From NCBI RefSeq assembly GCF_052857255.1, contig NC_135504.1, positions 141,820,121 to 141,884,120 on the forward strand: a stretch of DNA of 64,000 nt. The letters run 5' to 3'. Numbering within the stretch: the stretch's first letter is position 1; the number at the start of each line of letters is the position of its first letter. The notes below the pieces were generated by a model, which ran no database searches, was not told where the DNA came from, and was given only the letters and a program-made list of their open reading frames with translations. This DNA comes from Amblyomma americanum (taxonomy: Eukaryota; Arthropoda; Arachnida; Ixodida; Ixodidae). Positions 49,537 through 61,786 of the stretch are shown one piece after another. A program made the translations under genes and the position numbers.

Positions 49537-52500
49537 TCGGAGAAGGTCCGCGTTGGAGAAACTCCGCGTTGGAGAAACTTCGCGTTGAAGAAACGGCGCG
49601 TTGGAGATTCTCCGCGTTGGAGAAACTCCGCACTTGAAACACACCGCGCTGGAGAAACTCCGCGTTGGAGAAAGTCCGCGTTTGAGAAGGTCCGCGTTGG
49701 AGAAAGTCCGCGTTGGAGAAAGTCCGCGTTGGAGAAACTCCGCGTTGAAGAAAGTCCGCGTTGGAGAAAGTCAGCGCTGGAGAAACTCCGCGTTGTATAA
49801 ACTCCGCGATGAAGAAAGTCCGCGACGGACAAACTCCGCGCTGGAGAAACTCCGCGCTGGAGAAACTCCGTGGTGTGGAAACTTCGCGTAGGAGAAACGG
49901 CGCGTTGGAGAAGCTCCGCGTTGGAGAAACACCGCGCTTGAAACACACCGCGCTGGAGAAACTCCGCGTTGGAGAAAGTCCGCGTTGGAGAAAGTCCGCG
50001 TTGGAGAAAGTCCGCGTTGGAGAAACTCCGCGTTGGATAAACTCCGCGCTGGAGAAACTCCGCGTTGGAGAAAGTCCGCGTCGGAGAAGGTCCGCGTTGG
50101 AGAAACTCCGCGTTGGAGAAACTACGTGTTGTAGAAACTCCGCTTTGGAGAAACTTCGCGTTGAAGAAACGGCGCGTTGGAGATTATCCGCGTTGGAGAA
50201 ACTCCGCACTTGAAACACACCGCGCTGGAGAAACTCCGCGTTGGAGAAAGTCCGCGTTGGAGAAGGTCCGCGTTGGAGAAAGTCCGCGTTGGAGAAAGTC
50301 CGCGTTGGAGAAACTCCGCGTTGAAGAAAGTCCGCGTTGGAGAAAGTCCGCGCTGGAGAAACTCCGCGTTGTATAAACTCCGCGATGAAGAAAGTCCGCG
50401 ACGGACAAACTCCGCGATGGAGAAACTCCGCGTTGGAAAAAGTCCGCTCTGGAGAAACTCTACGCTGGAGAAACTCCGCGATGGAGACACTCCGCGCTGG
50501 AGAAACTCCGCGCTGGAGAAACTCCGCGATGGAGAACCTCCGCGACGGACAAACTCCGCGATGGAGAAATTCCACGTTGGAGAAAAGTCCGCTCTGGAGA
50601 AACTCTACGCTGAAGAAACTCCGCGCTAGAGCAACTCCGCGTTCGAGAAACTCCGCGCTGGAGAAACTCCGTGCTGCATAAAATCTGCGCTTGAGAAACT
50701 CCGGGCTGGAGAAACTCCGTGTTGGAGAAACTCCGCGCTGGAGAAACTTCGCGTTGGAGAAACTGCGCGTTGGAGAAACTCCGCGTTGGAGAAACTCCGC
50801 GTTGGAGAAACTCCGCGTTTGAGAAAGTCCGCGTTGGAGAAAGTCCGCGTTGGAGAATGTCCGCGATGGAGAAACTCCGCGCTGGAGAAACTCCGTGGTG
50901 GGGAAACTTCGCGTAGGAGAAACGGCGCGTTGGAGAAGCTCCGCGTTGGAGAAACACCGCGCTTGAAACACACCGCGCTGGAGAAACTCCGCGTTGGAGA
51001 AAGTCCGCGTTGGAGAAGGTCCGCGTTGGAGAAAGTCTGCGTTGGAGAAAGTCCGCGCTGGAGAAACTCCGCGTTGAATAAACTCCGCGGTGGAGAAACT
51101 CCGCGATGAAGAAAGTCCGCAACGAACAAACTCCGCTATGGAGAAACTCCGCGTTGGAGAAAAGTCCGCTCTGGAGAAACTCTACGCTGGAGAAACTCGG
51201 CGCTATAGCAACTCCGCGTTGGAGAAACTCCGCGCTGGAGAAACTCCGTGCTGCATAAAATCTGCGCTGGAGAAACTCCGGGCTGGAGAAACTCCGCGCT
51301 GGAGAAACTCCGTGCTGGACAAACTCCGCGATGAAAAAATTTCGCGCTGGAGAAACTCCGCGTTTGAGAAACTCCGAACTGGAGAAACTCCGCGATGGAG
51401 AAACTCCGCGCTGGAGAAACTCCGCGATGGAGACACTCCGCGCTGGAGAAACTGCGTGTTCGGGAAAATTCGCGTTGGAGAAACGGCGCGTTGGAGAAGC
51501 TCCGCGTTGGAGAAACTCCGCGCTTGAAACACACCGCGCTGGAGAAACTCCGCGTTGGAGAAGGTCCGCGTTGGAGAATGTCCGCGTTGGAGAAAGTCCG
51601 CGCTGGAGAAACTCCGCGTTGGATAAACTCCGCGCTGGAGAAACTCCGCGTTGGAGAAAGTCCGCGTCGGAGAAGGTCCGCGTTGGAGAAACTCCGCGTT
51701 GGAGAAACTCCGTGTTGTAGAAACTCCGCTTTGGAGGAACTTCGCGTTGAAGAAACGGCGCGTTGGAGGTTCTCCGCGTTGGAGAAACTCCGCACTTGAA
51801 ACACACCGCGCTGGAGAAACTCCGCGTTGGAGAAAGTCCGCGTTGGAGAAAGTCCGCGTTGGAGAAAGTCCGCGTTGGAGAAACTCCGCGTTGAAGAAAG
51901 TCCGCGTTGGAGAAAGTCCGCGCTGGAGAAACTCCGCGTTGTATAAACTCCGCGATGAAGAAAGTCCGCGACGGACAAACTCCGCGCTGGAGAAACTCCG
52001 TGTTGGGGAAACTTCGCGTTGGAGAAACGGTGCGTTGGAGAAGCTCCGCGTTGGAGAAACTGCGCGCTTGAAACACACCGCGCTGGAGAAACTCCGCGTT
52101 GGAGAAAGTCCGCGTTGGAGAAGGTCCGCGTTGGAGAAAGTCCGCGCTGGAGAAACTCCGCGTTGTATAAACTCCGCGCTGGAGAAACTCCGCGATGGAG
52201 AACCTCCGCGACGGACAAACTCCGCGATGGAGAAACTCCACGTTGGAGAAAAGTCCGCTCTGGAGAAACTCTACGCTGAAGAAACTCCGCGCTAGAGCAA
52301 CTCTGCGTTCGAGAAACTCCGCGCTGGAGAAACTCCGTGCTGCATAAAATCTGCGCTTCAGAAACTCCGGGCTGGAGAAACTCCGTGTTGGAGAAACTCC
52401 GCGCTGGAGAAACTTCGCGTTGGAGAAACTGCGCGTTGGAGAAACTCCGCGTTGGAGAAACTCCGCGTTGGAGAAACTCCGCGTTTGAGAAAGTCCACGT

Positions 52501-53790
52501 TGGAGAAAGTCCGCGTTGGAGAGTGTCCGCGATGGAGAAACTCCGCGCTGGAGAAACTCCGTGGTGGGGAAACTTCGCGTAGGAGAAACGGCGCGTTGGA
52601 GAAGCTCCGCGTTGGAGAAACACAGCGCTTGAAACACACCGCGCTGGAGAAACTCCGCGTTGGAGAAAGTCCGCGTTGGAGAAGGTCCGCGTTTGAGCAA
52701 GTCCGCGTTGGAGAAAGTCCGCGCTGGAGAAACTCCGCGTTGTATAAACTCCGCGATGGAGAAACTCCGCGTTGGAGAAAAGTCCGCTGTGGAGAAACTC
52801 TACGCTGGAGAAACTCCGCGCTATAGCAACTCCGCGTTGGAGAAACTCCGCGCTGGAGAAACTCCGTGCTGCATAAAATCTGCGCTGGAGAAACTCCGGG
52901 CTGGAGAAACTCCGCGCTGGAGAAACTCCGTGCTGGACAAACTCCGCGCTGGAGAAACTCCGTGTTGGAGAAACTCCGCGCTGGAGAAACTTCGCGTTGG
53001 AGAAACTGCGCGTTGGAGAAACTCCGCGTTGGAGAAACTCCGCGTTGGAGAAAGTCCGCGTTGGAGAGAGTCCGCGATGAAAAAATTTCGCGCTGGAGAA
53101 ACTCCGCGTTTGAGAAACTCCGAACTGGAGAAACTCCGCGATGGAGAAACTCCGCGATGGAGACACTCCGCGCTGGAGAAACTGCGTGTTCGGGAAAATT
53201 CGCGTTGGAGAAACAGCGCGTTGGAGAAGCTCCGCGTTGGAGAAACTCCGCGCTTGAAACACACCGCGCTGGAGAAACTCCGCGTTGGAGAAGGTCCGCG
53301 TTGGAGAATGTCCGCGTTGGAGAAAGTCCGCGCTGGAGAAACTCCGCGTTGGATAAACTCCGCGCTGGAGAAACTCCGCGTTGGAGAAAGTCCGCGTCGG
53401 AGAAGGTCCGCGTTGGAGAAACTCCGCGTTGGAGAAACTTCGCGTTGAAGAAACGGCGCGTTGGAGATTCTCCGCGTTGGAGAAACTCCGCACTTGAAAC
53501 ACACCGCGCTGGAGAAACTCCGCGTTGGAGAAAGTCCGCGTTTGAGAAGGTCCGCGTTGGAGAAAGTCCGCGTTGGAGAAAGTCCGCGTTGGAGAAACTC
53601 CGCGTTGAAGAAAGTCCGCTGTGGAGAAACTCTACGCTGGAGAAACTCCGCGTTGTATAAACTCCGCGATGAAGAAAGTCCGCGACGGACAAACTCCGCG
53701 CTGGAGAAACTCCGTGTTGGGGAAACTTCGCGTTGGAGAAACGGTGCGTTGGAGAAGCTCCGCGTTGGAGAAACTCCGCGCTTGAAACAC
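48900..53790 (+). repeat. Sub-family II domain, second block
   Basis: GGAGAACCTCC (49,107, 50,528, 52,198), GTGGTGGGGAAAC (near 49,430, 50,890, 52,560) and CGCGATGAAAAAATTT (51,331 and 53,073) units return. From about 49,790 this block is a near copy of the end of the central domain, displaced by 11.4-11.7 kb. Confidence 0.72.
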
Positions 53791-54017
53791 ACCGCGCTGG
53801 AGAAACTCCGCGTTGGAGAAAGTCCGCGTTGGAGAAGGTCCGCGTTGGAGAAAGTCCGCGTTGGAGAAAGTCCGCGCTGGAGAAACTCCGCGTTGTATAA
53901 ACTCCGCGCTGGAGAAACTCCGCGATGAAGAAAGTCCGCGACGGTCAGACTCCGCGATGGAGAAACTCCGCGTTGGAGAAAAGTCCGCTCTGGAGAAACT
54001 CTACGCTGGAGAAACTC

Positions 54018-54036
54018 CGCGCTGGAGCAGCAACTC
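54018..54036 (+). repeat. 19-bp unit with GCA insertion, second occurrence
   Basis: Identical to the 19-bp unit at 42,280-42,298, displaced by 11,738 bp. A 14-bp unit (CGCGTTGGAGAGTC, 54,245-54,258) shortly downstream is private to this copy and shows independent mutation after duplication. Confidence 0.9.
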
Positions 54037-54694
54037 CGCGTTGGAGAAACTCTGCGCTGGAGAAACTCTGTGCTGCATAAAATCTGCGCTGGAGAAACTC
54101 CGGGCTGGAGAAACTCCGCGCTGGAGAAACTCCGTGCTGGACAAACTCCGCGCTGGAGAAACTTCGCGTTGGAGAAACTGCGCGTTGGAGAAACTCCGCG
54201 TTGGAGAAATTCCGCGTTGGAGAAAGTCCGCGTTGGAGAAATTCCGCGTTGGAGAGTCTGCGATGGAGAAATTCCGCGCTGGAGAAACTCCGCGTTTGAG
54301 AAACTCCGAACTCTAGAAACTCCGCGATGGAGACACTCCGCGCTGGAGAAACTCCGCGTTGGAGAAAGTCCGCGTCGGAGAAGGTCCGCGGTGGAGAAAG
54401 TCCGCGTTGGAGAAACTTCGCATTGAAGAAACGGCGCGTCGGAGATTCTCCGCGTTGGAGAAACTCCGCACTTGAAACACACCGCGCTGGAGAAACTCCG
54501 CGTTGGAGAAAGTCCGCGTTTGAGAAACTCCGAACTGGAGAAGCTCCGTGCTCGAGATACTCCGCGGTGGAGAAACTCCGCGCTGGAGAAACTCCTTGTT
54601 GGAAAAACTCTGTGTTGGAGAAATTCCGCCTTGGAGAACCTTCGCTTTGAAGAAACGGAGCGTTGGAGAAACTCCGCGTTAGAGAAACTCCGCG

Positions 54695-55059
54695 CTTGAA
54701 ACACACCGCGCTGGAGAAACTCCGCGTTAGAGAAAGTCCGCGTCGGAGAAGGTCCGCGTTGGAGAAAGTCCGCGTTGGAGAAAATCCGTGTTGTGGAAGC
54801 TCCGCCTTGGAGAAACTTCGCGTTGAAGAAACGGCGCGTTGGAGAAACTCCGCGTTCGAGAAACTCCGCGCTTGAAACACACCGCGCTGGTGAAACTCCG
54901 CGTTGGAGAAAGTCCGCGTCGGAGAAGGTCCGCGTTGGAGAAACTCCGCGTTGGAGAAACTACGTGTTGTAGAAACTCCGCTTTGGAGACACTTCGCGTT
55001 GAAGAAACGGCGCGTTGGAGATTATCCGCGTTGGAGAAACTCCGCACTTGAAACACACC
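54695..55059 (+). repeat. 176-bp (11-unit) triplet, copy 7
   Basis: Markers at 54,695, 54,871 and 55,047. Duplicate of the triplet at 42,959, displaced by exactly 11,736 bp. Confidence 0.85.
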
Positions 55060-56536
55060 GCGCTGGAGAAACTCCGCGTTGGAGAAAGTCCGCGTTGGAG
55101 AAGGTCCGCGTTGGAGAAAGTCCGCGTTGGAGAAAGTCCGCGTTGGAGAAACTCCGCGTTGAAGAAAGTCCGCGTTGGAGAAAGTCCGCGCTGGAGAAAC
55201 TCCGCGTTGTATAAACTCCGCGATGAAGAAAGTCCGCGACGGACAAACTTCGCGATGGAGAAACTCCGCGTTGGAGAAAAGTCCGCTCTGGAGAAACTCT
55301 ACGCTGGAGAAACTCCGCGATGGAGACACTCCGCGCTGGAGAAACTCCGCGCTGGAGAAACTCCGCGCTGGAGAAACTCCGTGTTGGGGAAACTTCGCGT
55401 TGGAGAAACGGTGCGTTGGAGAAGCTCCGCGTTGGAGAAACTCCGCGCTTGAAACACACCACGCTGGAGAAACTCCGCGTTGGAGAAAGTCCGCGTTGGA
55501 GAAAGTCCGCGTTGGAGAAAGTCCGCGCTGGAGAAACTCCGCGTTGTATAAACTCCGCGGTGGAGAAACTCCGCGATGAAGAAAGTCCGCAACGAACAAA
55601 CTCCGCGATGGAGAAACTCCGCGTTGGAGAAAAGTCCGCTCTGGAGAAACTCTACGCTGGAGAAACTCCGCGCTGGAGCAACTCCGCGTTGGAGAAACTC
55701 CGCGCTGGAGAAACTCCGTGCTGCATAAAATCTGCGCTGGAGAAACTCCGGGCTGGAGAAACTCCGCGCTGGAGAAACTCCGTGCTGGACAAACTCCGCG
55801 CTGGAGAAACTTCGCGTTGGAGAAACTGCGCGTTGGAGAAACTCCGCGTTGGAGAAACTCCGCGTTGGAGAAAGTCCGCGTTGGAGAAATTCCGCGTTGG
55901 AGAGAGTCTGCGATGGCGAAATTCCGCGCTGGAGAAACTCCGCGTTTGAGATACTCCGAACTCTAGAAACTCCGCGATGGAGACACTCCGCGCTGGAGAA
56001 ACTCCGCGTTGGAGAAAGTCCGCTTTGGAGAAGATCCGCGTTGGAGAAAGTCCGCGTTGGAGAAAGTCCGCGTTGGAGAAATTCCGCGTTGGAGAGAGTC
56101 TGCGATGGAGAAATTGCGCGCTGGAGAAACTCCGCGTTTGAGAAACTCCGAACTCTAGAAACTCCGCGATTGAGACACTCCGCGCTGGAGAAACTCCGCG
56201 TTGGAGAAAGTCCGCGTCGGAGAAGGTCCGCGGTGGAGAAAGTCCGCGTTGGAGAAACTTCGCATTGAAGAAACGGCGCGTCGGAGATTCTCCGCGTTGG
56301 AGAAACTCCGCACTTGAAACACACCGCGCTGGAGAAACTCCGCGTTGGAGAAAGTCCGCGTTTGAGAAATTCCGAACTGGAGAAGCTCCGCGCTCGAGAT
56401 ACTCCGCGGTGGAGAAACTCCGCGCTGGAGAAACTCCGTGTTGGAAAAACTCTGTGTTGGAGAAATTTCGCCTTGGAGAAACTTCGCTTTGAAGAAACGG
56501 CGCGTTGGAGAAACTCCGCGTTAGAGAAACTCCGCG

Positions 56537-56901
56537 CTTGAAACACACCGCGCTGGAGAAACTCCGCGTTAGAGAAAGTCCGCGTCGGAGAAGGTCCGCG
56601 TTGGAGAAAGTCCGCGTTGGAGAAAATCCGTGTTGTAGAAGCTCCGCCTTGGAGAAACTTCGCGTTGAAGAAACGGCGCGTTGGAAAAACTCCGCGTTCG
56701 AGAAACTCCGCGCTTGAAACACACCGCGCTGGAGAAACTCCGCGTTGGAGAAAGTCCGCGTCGGAGAAGGTCCGCGTTGGAGAAACTCCGCGTTGAAGAA
56801 ACTCCGTGTTGTAGAAACTCCGCTTTGGAGAAACTTCGCGTTGAAGAAACGGCGCGTTGGAGATTATCCGCGTTGGAGAAACTCCGCACTTGAAACACTC
56901 C
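56537..56901 (+). repeat. 176-bp (11-unit) triplet, copy 8
   Basis: Markers at 56,537, 56,713 and 56,889. The first two match 44,801 and 44,977 (+11,736 bp); the complete triplet recurs 1,552 bp downstream. Confidence 0.85.
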
Positions 56902-58088
56902 GCGTTGGAGAAATTCCGCGTTGGATAAGGTCCGCGTTGGAGAAAGTCCGCGTTGGAGAAAGTCCGCGCTGGAGAAACTCCGCGTTGTATAAACTCCGCG
57001 CTGGAGAAACTCCGCGATGAAGAAAGTCCGCGACGGACAAACTCCGCGATGGAGAAACTCCGCGTTGGAGAAAAGTCCGCTCTGGAGAAACTACGCTGGA
57101 GAAACTCCGCGCTGGAGCAACTCCGCGTTGGAGAAACTCCGCGCTGGAGAAACTCCGTGCTGCATAAAATCTGCGCTGGAGAAACTCCGCGCTGGAGAAA
57201 CTCCGTGCTGGACAAACTCCGCGCTGGAGAAACTTCGCGTTGGAGAAACTGCGCGTTGGAGAAACTCTGCGTTGGAGAAACTCCGCGTTGGAGAAAGTCC
57301 GCGTTGGAGAAATTCCGCGTTGGAGAGAGTCTGCGATGGCGTAATTCCGCGCTGGAGAAACTCCGCGTTTGAGATACTCCGAACTCTAGAAACTCCGCGA
57401 TGGAGACACTCCGCGCTGGAGAAACTCCGCGTTGGAGAAAGTCCGCTTTGGAGAAGATCCGCGTTGGAGAAAGTCCGCGTTGGAGAAAGTCCGCGTTGGA
57501 GAAACTCCGCGTTGAAGAAAGTCCGCGTTGGAGAAAGTCCGCGCTGGAGAAACTCCGCGTTGTATAAACTCCGCGATGAAGAAAGTCCGCGACGGACAAA
57601 CTCCGCGATGGAGAAACTCCGCGTTGGAGAAAAGACCGCTCTGGAAAAACTCTACACTGGAGAAACTCCGCGCTGTAGCAACTCCGCGTTGGAGCAACTC
57701 CGCGCTGGAGAAACTCCGTGCTGGACAAACTCCGCGCTGGAGAAACTCCGTGTTGGAGAAACTCCGCGCTGGAGAAACTTCGCGTTGGAGAAACTGCGCG
57801 TTGGAGAAACTTCGCTTTGAAGAAACGGCGCGTTGGAGAAACTCCGCGTTAGAGAAACTCCGCGCTTGAAACACACCGCGCTGGAGAAACTCCGCGTTGG
57901 AGAAAGTCCGCGTTTGAGAAATTCCGAACTGGAGAAGCTCCGCGCTCGAGATACTCCGCGGTGGAGAAACTCCGCGCTGGAGAAACTCCGTGTTGGAAAA
58001 ACTCTGTGTTGGAGAAATTTCGCCTTGGAGAAACTTCGCTTTGAAGAAACGGCGCGTTGGAGAAACTCCGCGTTAGAGAAACTCCGCG

Positions 58089-58453
58089 CTTGAAACACAC
58101 CGCGCTGGAGAAACTCCGCGTTAGAGAAAGTCCGCGTCGGAGAAGGTCCGCGTTGGAGAAAGTCCGCGTTGGAGAAAATCCGTGTTGTAGAAGCTCCGCC
58201 TTGGAGAAACTTCGCGTTGAAGAAACGGCGCGTTGGAGAAACTCCGCGTTCGAGAAACTCCGCGCTTGAAACACACCGCGCTGGAGAAACTCCGCGTTGG
58301 AGAAAGTCCGCGTCGGAGAAGGTCCGCGTTGGAGAAACTCCGCGTTGAAGAAACTCCGTGTTGTAGAAACTCCGCTTTGGAGAAACTTCGCGTTGAAGAA
58401 ACGGCGCGTTGGAGATTATCCGCGTTGGAGAAACTCCGCACTTGAAACACTCC
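58089..58453 (+). repeat. 176-bp (11-unit) triplet, copy 9
   Basis: Markers at 58,089, 58,265 and 58,441; tandem duplicate of the triplet at 56,537, displaced by 1,552 bp. Confidence 0.85.
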
Positions 58454-59525
58454 GCGTTGGAGAAATTCCGCGTTGGATAAGGTCCGCGTTGGAGAAAGTC
58501 CGCGTTGGAGAAAGTCCGCGCTGGAGAAACTCCGCGTTGTATAAACTCCGCGCTGGAGAAACTCCGCGATGAAGAAAGTCCGCGACGGACAAACTCCGCG
58601 ATGGAGAAACTCCGCGTTGGAGAAAAGTCCGCTCTGGAGAAACTACGCTGGAGAAACTCCGCGCTGGAGCAACTCCGCGTTGGAGAAACTCCGCGCTGGA
58701 GAAACTCCGTGCTGCATAAAATCTGCGCTGGAGAAACTCCGGGCTGGAGAAACTCCGCGCTGGAGAAACTCCGTGCTGGACAAACTCCGCGCTGGAGAAA
58801 CTTCGCGTTGGAGAAACTGCGCGTTGGAGAAACTCTGCGTTGGAGAAACTCCGCGTTGGAGAAAGTCCGCGTTGGAGAAATTCCGCGTTGGAGAGAGTCT
58901 GCGATGGCGTAATTCCGCGCTGGAGAAACTCCGCGTTTGAGATACTCCGAACTCTAGAAACTCCGCGATGGAGACACTCCGCGCTGGAGAAACTCCGCGT
59001 TGGAGAAAGTCCGCTTTGGAGAAGATCCGCGTTGGAGAAAGTCCGCGTTGGAGAAAGTCCGCGTTGGAGAAACTCCGCGTTGAAGAAAGTCCGCGTTGGA
59101 GAAAGTCCGCGCTGGAGAAACTCCGCGTTGTATAAACTCCGCGATGAAGAAAGTCCGCGACGGACAAACTCCGCGATGGAGAAACTCCGCGTTGGAGAAA
59201 AGACCGCTCTGGAAAAACTCTACACTGGAGAAACTCCGCGCTGTAGCAACTCCGCGTTGGAGCAACTCCGCGCTGGAGAAACTCCGTGCTGGACAAACTC
59301 CGCGCTGGAGAAACTCCGTGTTGGAGAAACTCCGCGCTGGAGAAACTTCGCGTTGGAGAAACTGCGCGTTGGAGAAACTTCGCTTTGAAGAAACGGCGCG
59401 TTGGAGAAACTCCGCGTTAGAGAAACTCCGCGCTTGAAACACACCGCGCTGGAGAAACTCCGCGTTGGAGAAAGTCCGCGTTGGAGAAGGTCCGCGTTGG
59501 AGAAAGTCCGCGTTGGAGAAACTGC

Positions 59526-61704
59526 GCGTTGGAGAAAGTCCGCGTTGGAGAAAGTCCGCGTTGGTGAGAGTCCGCGATGGAGAAACTCCGCGCTGGAGAA
59601 ACTACGCGTTTGAGAAACTCCGAACTGGAGAAACTCCGCGATGGAGACAATCCGCGCTGGAGAAACTCCGCGCTGAAGAAACTCCGTGTAGGAGAAACTC
59701 CGTGTTGGAGAAACTCCGCGTTGGAGAAACTCCGCTTTGGAGAAAGTCCGCGTTGGAGAAAGTCCGCGTTGGAGAGTCCGCGATGGAGAAACTCCGCGCT
59801 GGAGAAAAATCGGGCTGGAGAAACTCCGCGCTGGAGAAACTCCGTGTTGGAGAAACTCTGTGTTGGAGAAATTCCGCCTTGCAGAAACTTCGCTTTGAAG
59901 AAACGGCGCGTTGGAGAAACTCCGCGTTAGAGAAACTCCGCGCTTGAAACACACCGCGCTGGAGAAACTCCGCGTTAGAGAAAGTCCGCGTCGGAGAAGG
60001 TCCGCGTTGGAGAAAGTCCGCGTTGGAGAAAATCCGTGTTGTAGAAACTCCGCCTTGGAGAAACTTCGCGTTGAAGAAACGGCGCGTTGGAGAAAAGTCC
60101 GCTCTGGAGAAACTCTACGCTGGAGAAACTCCGCGCTGGAGCAACTCCGCGTTGGAGAAACTCCGCGCTGGAGAAACTCCGTGCTGCATAAAATCTGCGC
60201 TGGAGAAACTCCGGGCTGGAGAAACTCCGCGCTGGAGAAACTCCGTGCTGGACAAACTCCGCGCTGGAGAAACTTCGCGTTGGAGAAACTGCGCGTTGGA
60301 GAAACTCTGCGTTGGAGAAACTCCGCGTTGGAGAAAGTCCGCGTTGGAGAAATTCCGCGTTGGAGAGAGTCTGCGATGGCGTAATTCCGCGCTGGAGAAA
60401 CTCCGCGTTTGAGATACTCCGAACTCTAGAAACTCCGCGATGGAGACACTCCGCGCTGGAGAAACTCCGCGTTGGAGAAAGTCCGCTTTGGAGAAGATCC
60501 GCGTTGGAGAAAGTCCGCGTTGGAGAAAGTCCGCGTTGGAGAAACTCCGCGTTGAAGAAAGTCCGCGTTGGAGAAAGTCCGCGCTGGAGAAACTCCGCGT
60601 TGTATAAACTCCGCGATGAAGAAAGTCCGCGACGGACAAACTCCGCGATGGAGAAACTCCGCGTTGGAGAAAAGACCGCTCTGGAAAAACTCTACACTGG
60701 AGAAACTCCGCGCTGTAGCAACTCCGCGTTGGAGCAACTCCGCGCTGGAGAAACTCCGTGCTGGACAAACTCCGCGCTGGAGAAACTCCGTGTTGGAGAA
60801 ACTCCGCGCTGGAGAAACTTCGCGTTGGAGAAACTGCGCGTTGGAGAAACTTCGCTTTGAAGAAACGGCGCGTTGGAGAAACTCCGCGTTAGAGAAACTC
60901 CGCGCTTGAAACACACCGCGCTGGAGAAACTCCGCGTTGGAGAAAGTCCGCGTCGGAGAAGGTCCGCGTTGGAGAAAGTCCGCGTTGGAGAAAATCCGTG
61001 ATGTAGAAACTCCGCCTTGGAGAAACTTCGCGTTGAAGAAACGGCGCGTTGAGATACTCCGCGTTGGAGAAACTACGCGCTTGAAACACACCGCGCTGGA
61101 GAAACTCCGCGTTGGAGAAAGTCCGCGTTGGAGAAGGTCCGCGTTGGAGAAAGTCCGCGTTGGAGAAAGTCCGCGTTGGAGAAAGTCCGCGCTGGAGAAA
61201 CTCCGCGTTGGAGAAAGTCCGCGCTGGAGAAACTCCGCGTTGTATAAACTCTGCGCTGGAGAAACTCCGCGATGGAGAACCTCCGCGACGGACAAACTCC
61301 GCGGTGGAGAAACTCCGCGTTGGAGAAAAGTCAGCTCTGGAGAAACTCTACGCTGAAGAAACTCCGCGCTAGAGCAACTCCGCGTTCGAGAAACTCCGTG
61401 CTGCATAAAATATGCGCTGGAGAAACTCCGGGCTGGAGAAACTCCGTGTTGGAGAAACTCCGCGCTGGAGAAACTTCACGTTGGAGAAACTGCGCGTTGG
61501 AGAAACTCCGCGTTGGAGAAAGTCCGCGTTGGAGAAAGTCCGCGTTGGAGAGTGTCCGCGATGGAGAAACTCCGCGCTGGAGAAACTCCGTGGTGGGGAA
61601 ACTTCGCGTAGGAGAAACGGCGCGTTGGAGAAGCTCCGCGTTGGAGAAACACCGCGCTTGAAACACACCGCGCTGGAGAAACTCCGCGTTGGAGAAAGTC
61701 CGCG
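59526..61704 (+). repeat. Duplicated segment F, right copy
   Basis: Counterpart of 47,358-49,536, same length and no net indel. A 15-bp unit (CGCGTTGAGATACTC) occurs in both, at 48,877-48,891 and 61,045-61,059. Confidence 0.88.
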
Positions 61705-61786
61705 TTGGAGAAGGTCCGCGTTGGAGAAAGTCCGCGTTGGAGAAACTGCGCGTTGGAGAAACTCCGCGTTGGAGAAACTCTGCGTT

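Larger units (their letters stand above)
49791..56820 (+). repeat. Large duplicated segment D, right copy (7.0 kb)
   Basis: Counterpart of 38,373-45,084 and 318 bp longer through whole-unit indels. Single-base differences are sparse, for example near 43,606 (GGAGGAACTCC, left only). The left end lies just upstream of a GTTGTATAAAC unit near 49,793. Confidence 0.88.
56312..59460 (+). repeat. Tandem 1.55-kb higher-order repeat, 2 copies
   Basis: Copy 1 (about 56,312-57,863) and copy 2 (about 57,864-59,460) match at +1,552 bp up to about 57,178 and +1,568 bp after it, because copy 1 lacks one CGGGCTGGAGAAACTC unit. A shared 14-bp unit (CGCTCTGGAGAAAC) is at 57,078-57,091 and 58,630-58,643. Copy 1 overlaps the end of duplicated segment D. 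Confidence 0.86.
53790..61100 (+). repeat. Sub-family I domain, third block
   Basis: CTCGAGATAC units (near 54,550, 56,395, 57,945), CTCTAGAAAC units and three 176-bp triplets are present; AAAAAATTT and GTGGTGGGGAAAC units are absent. The left boundary repeats the GACGGTCAGACTCC junction seen near 42,205, here near 53,943. The right end is a copy of the I-to-II transition at about 48,900. Confidence 0.72.

Noticed and set aside
10512..53220. CENP-B-box-like match in CGTGTTCGGGAAAATTCGCG
   Set aside because: It contains TTCG, four bases and an A as the box requires, but the following bases read ATTCGC, not two bases then CGGG, so the essential core is not met. The TTCGCGTTGAAGAAACGG context also has the wrong spacing.
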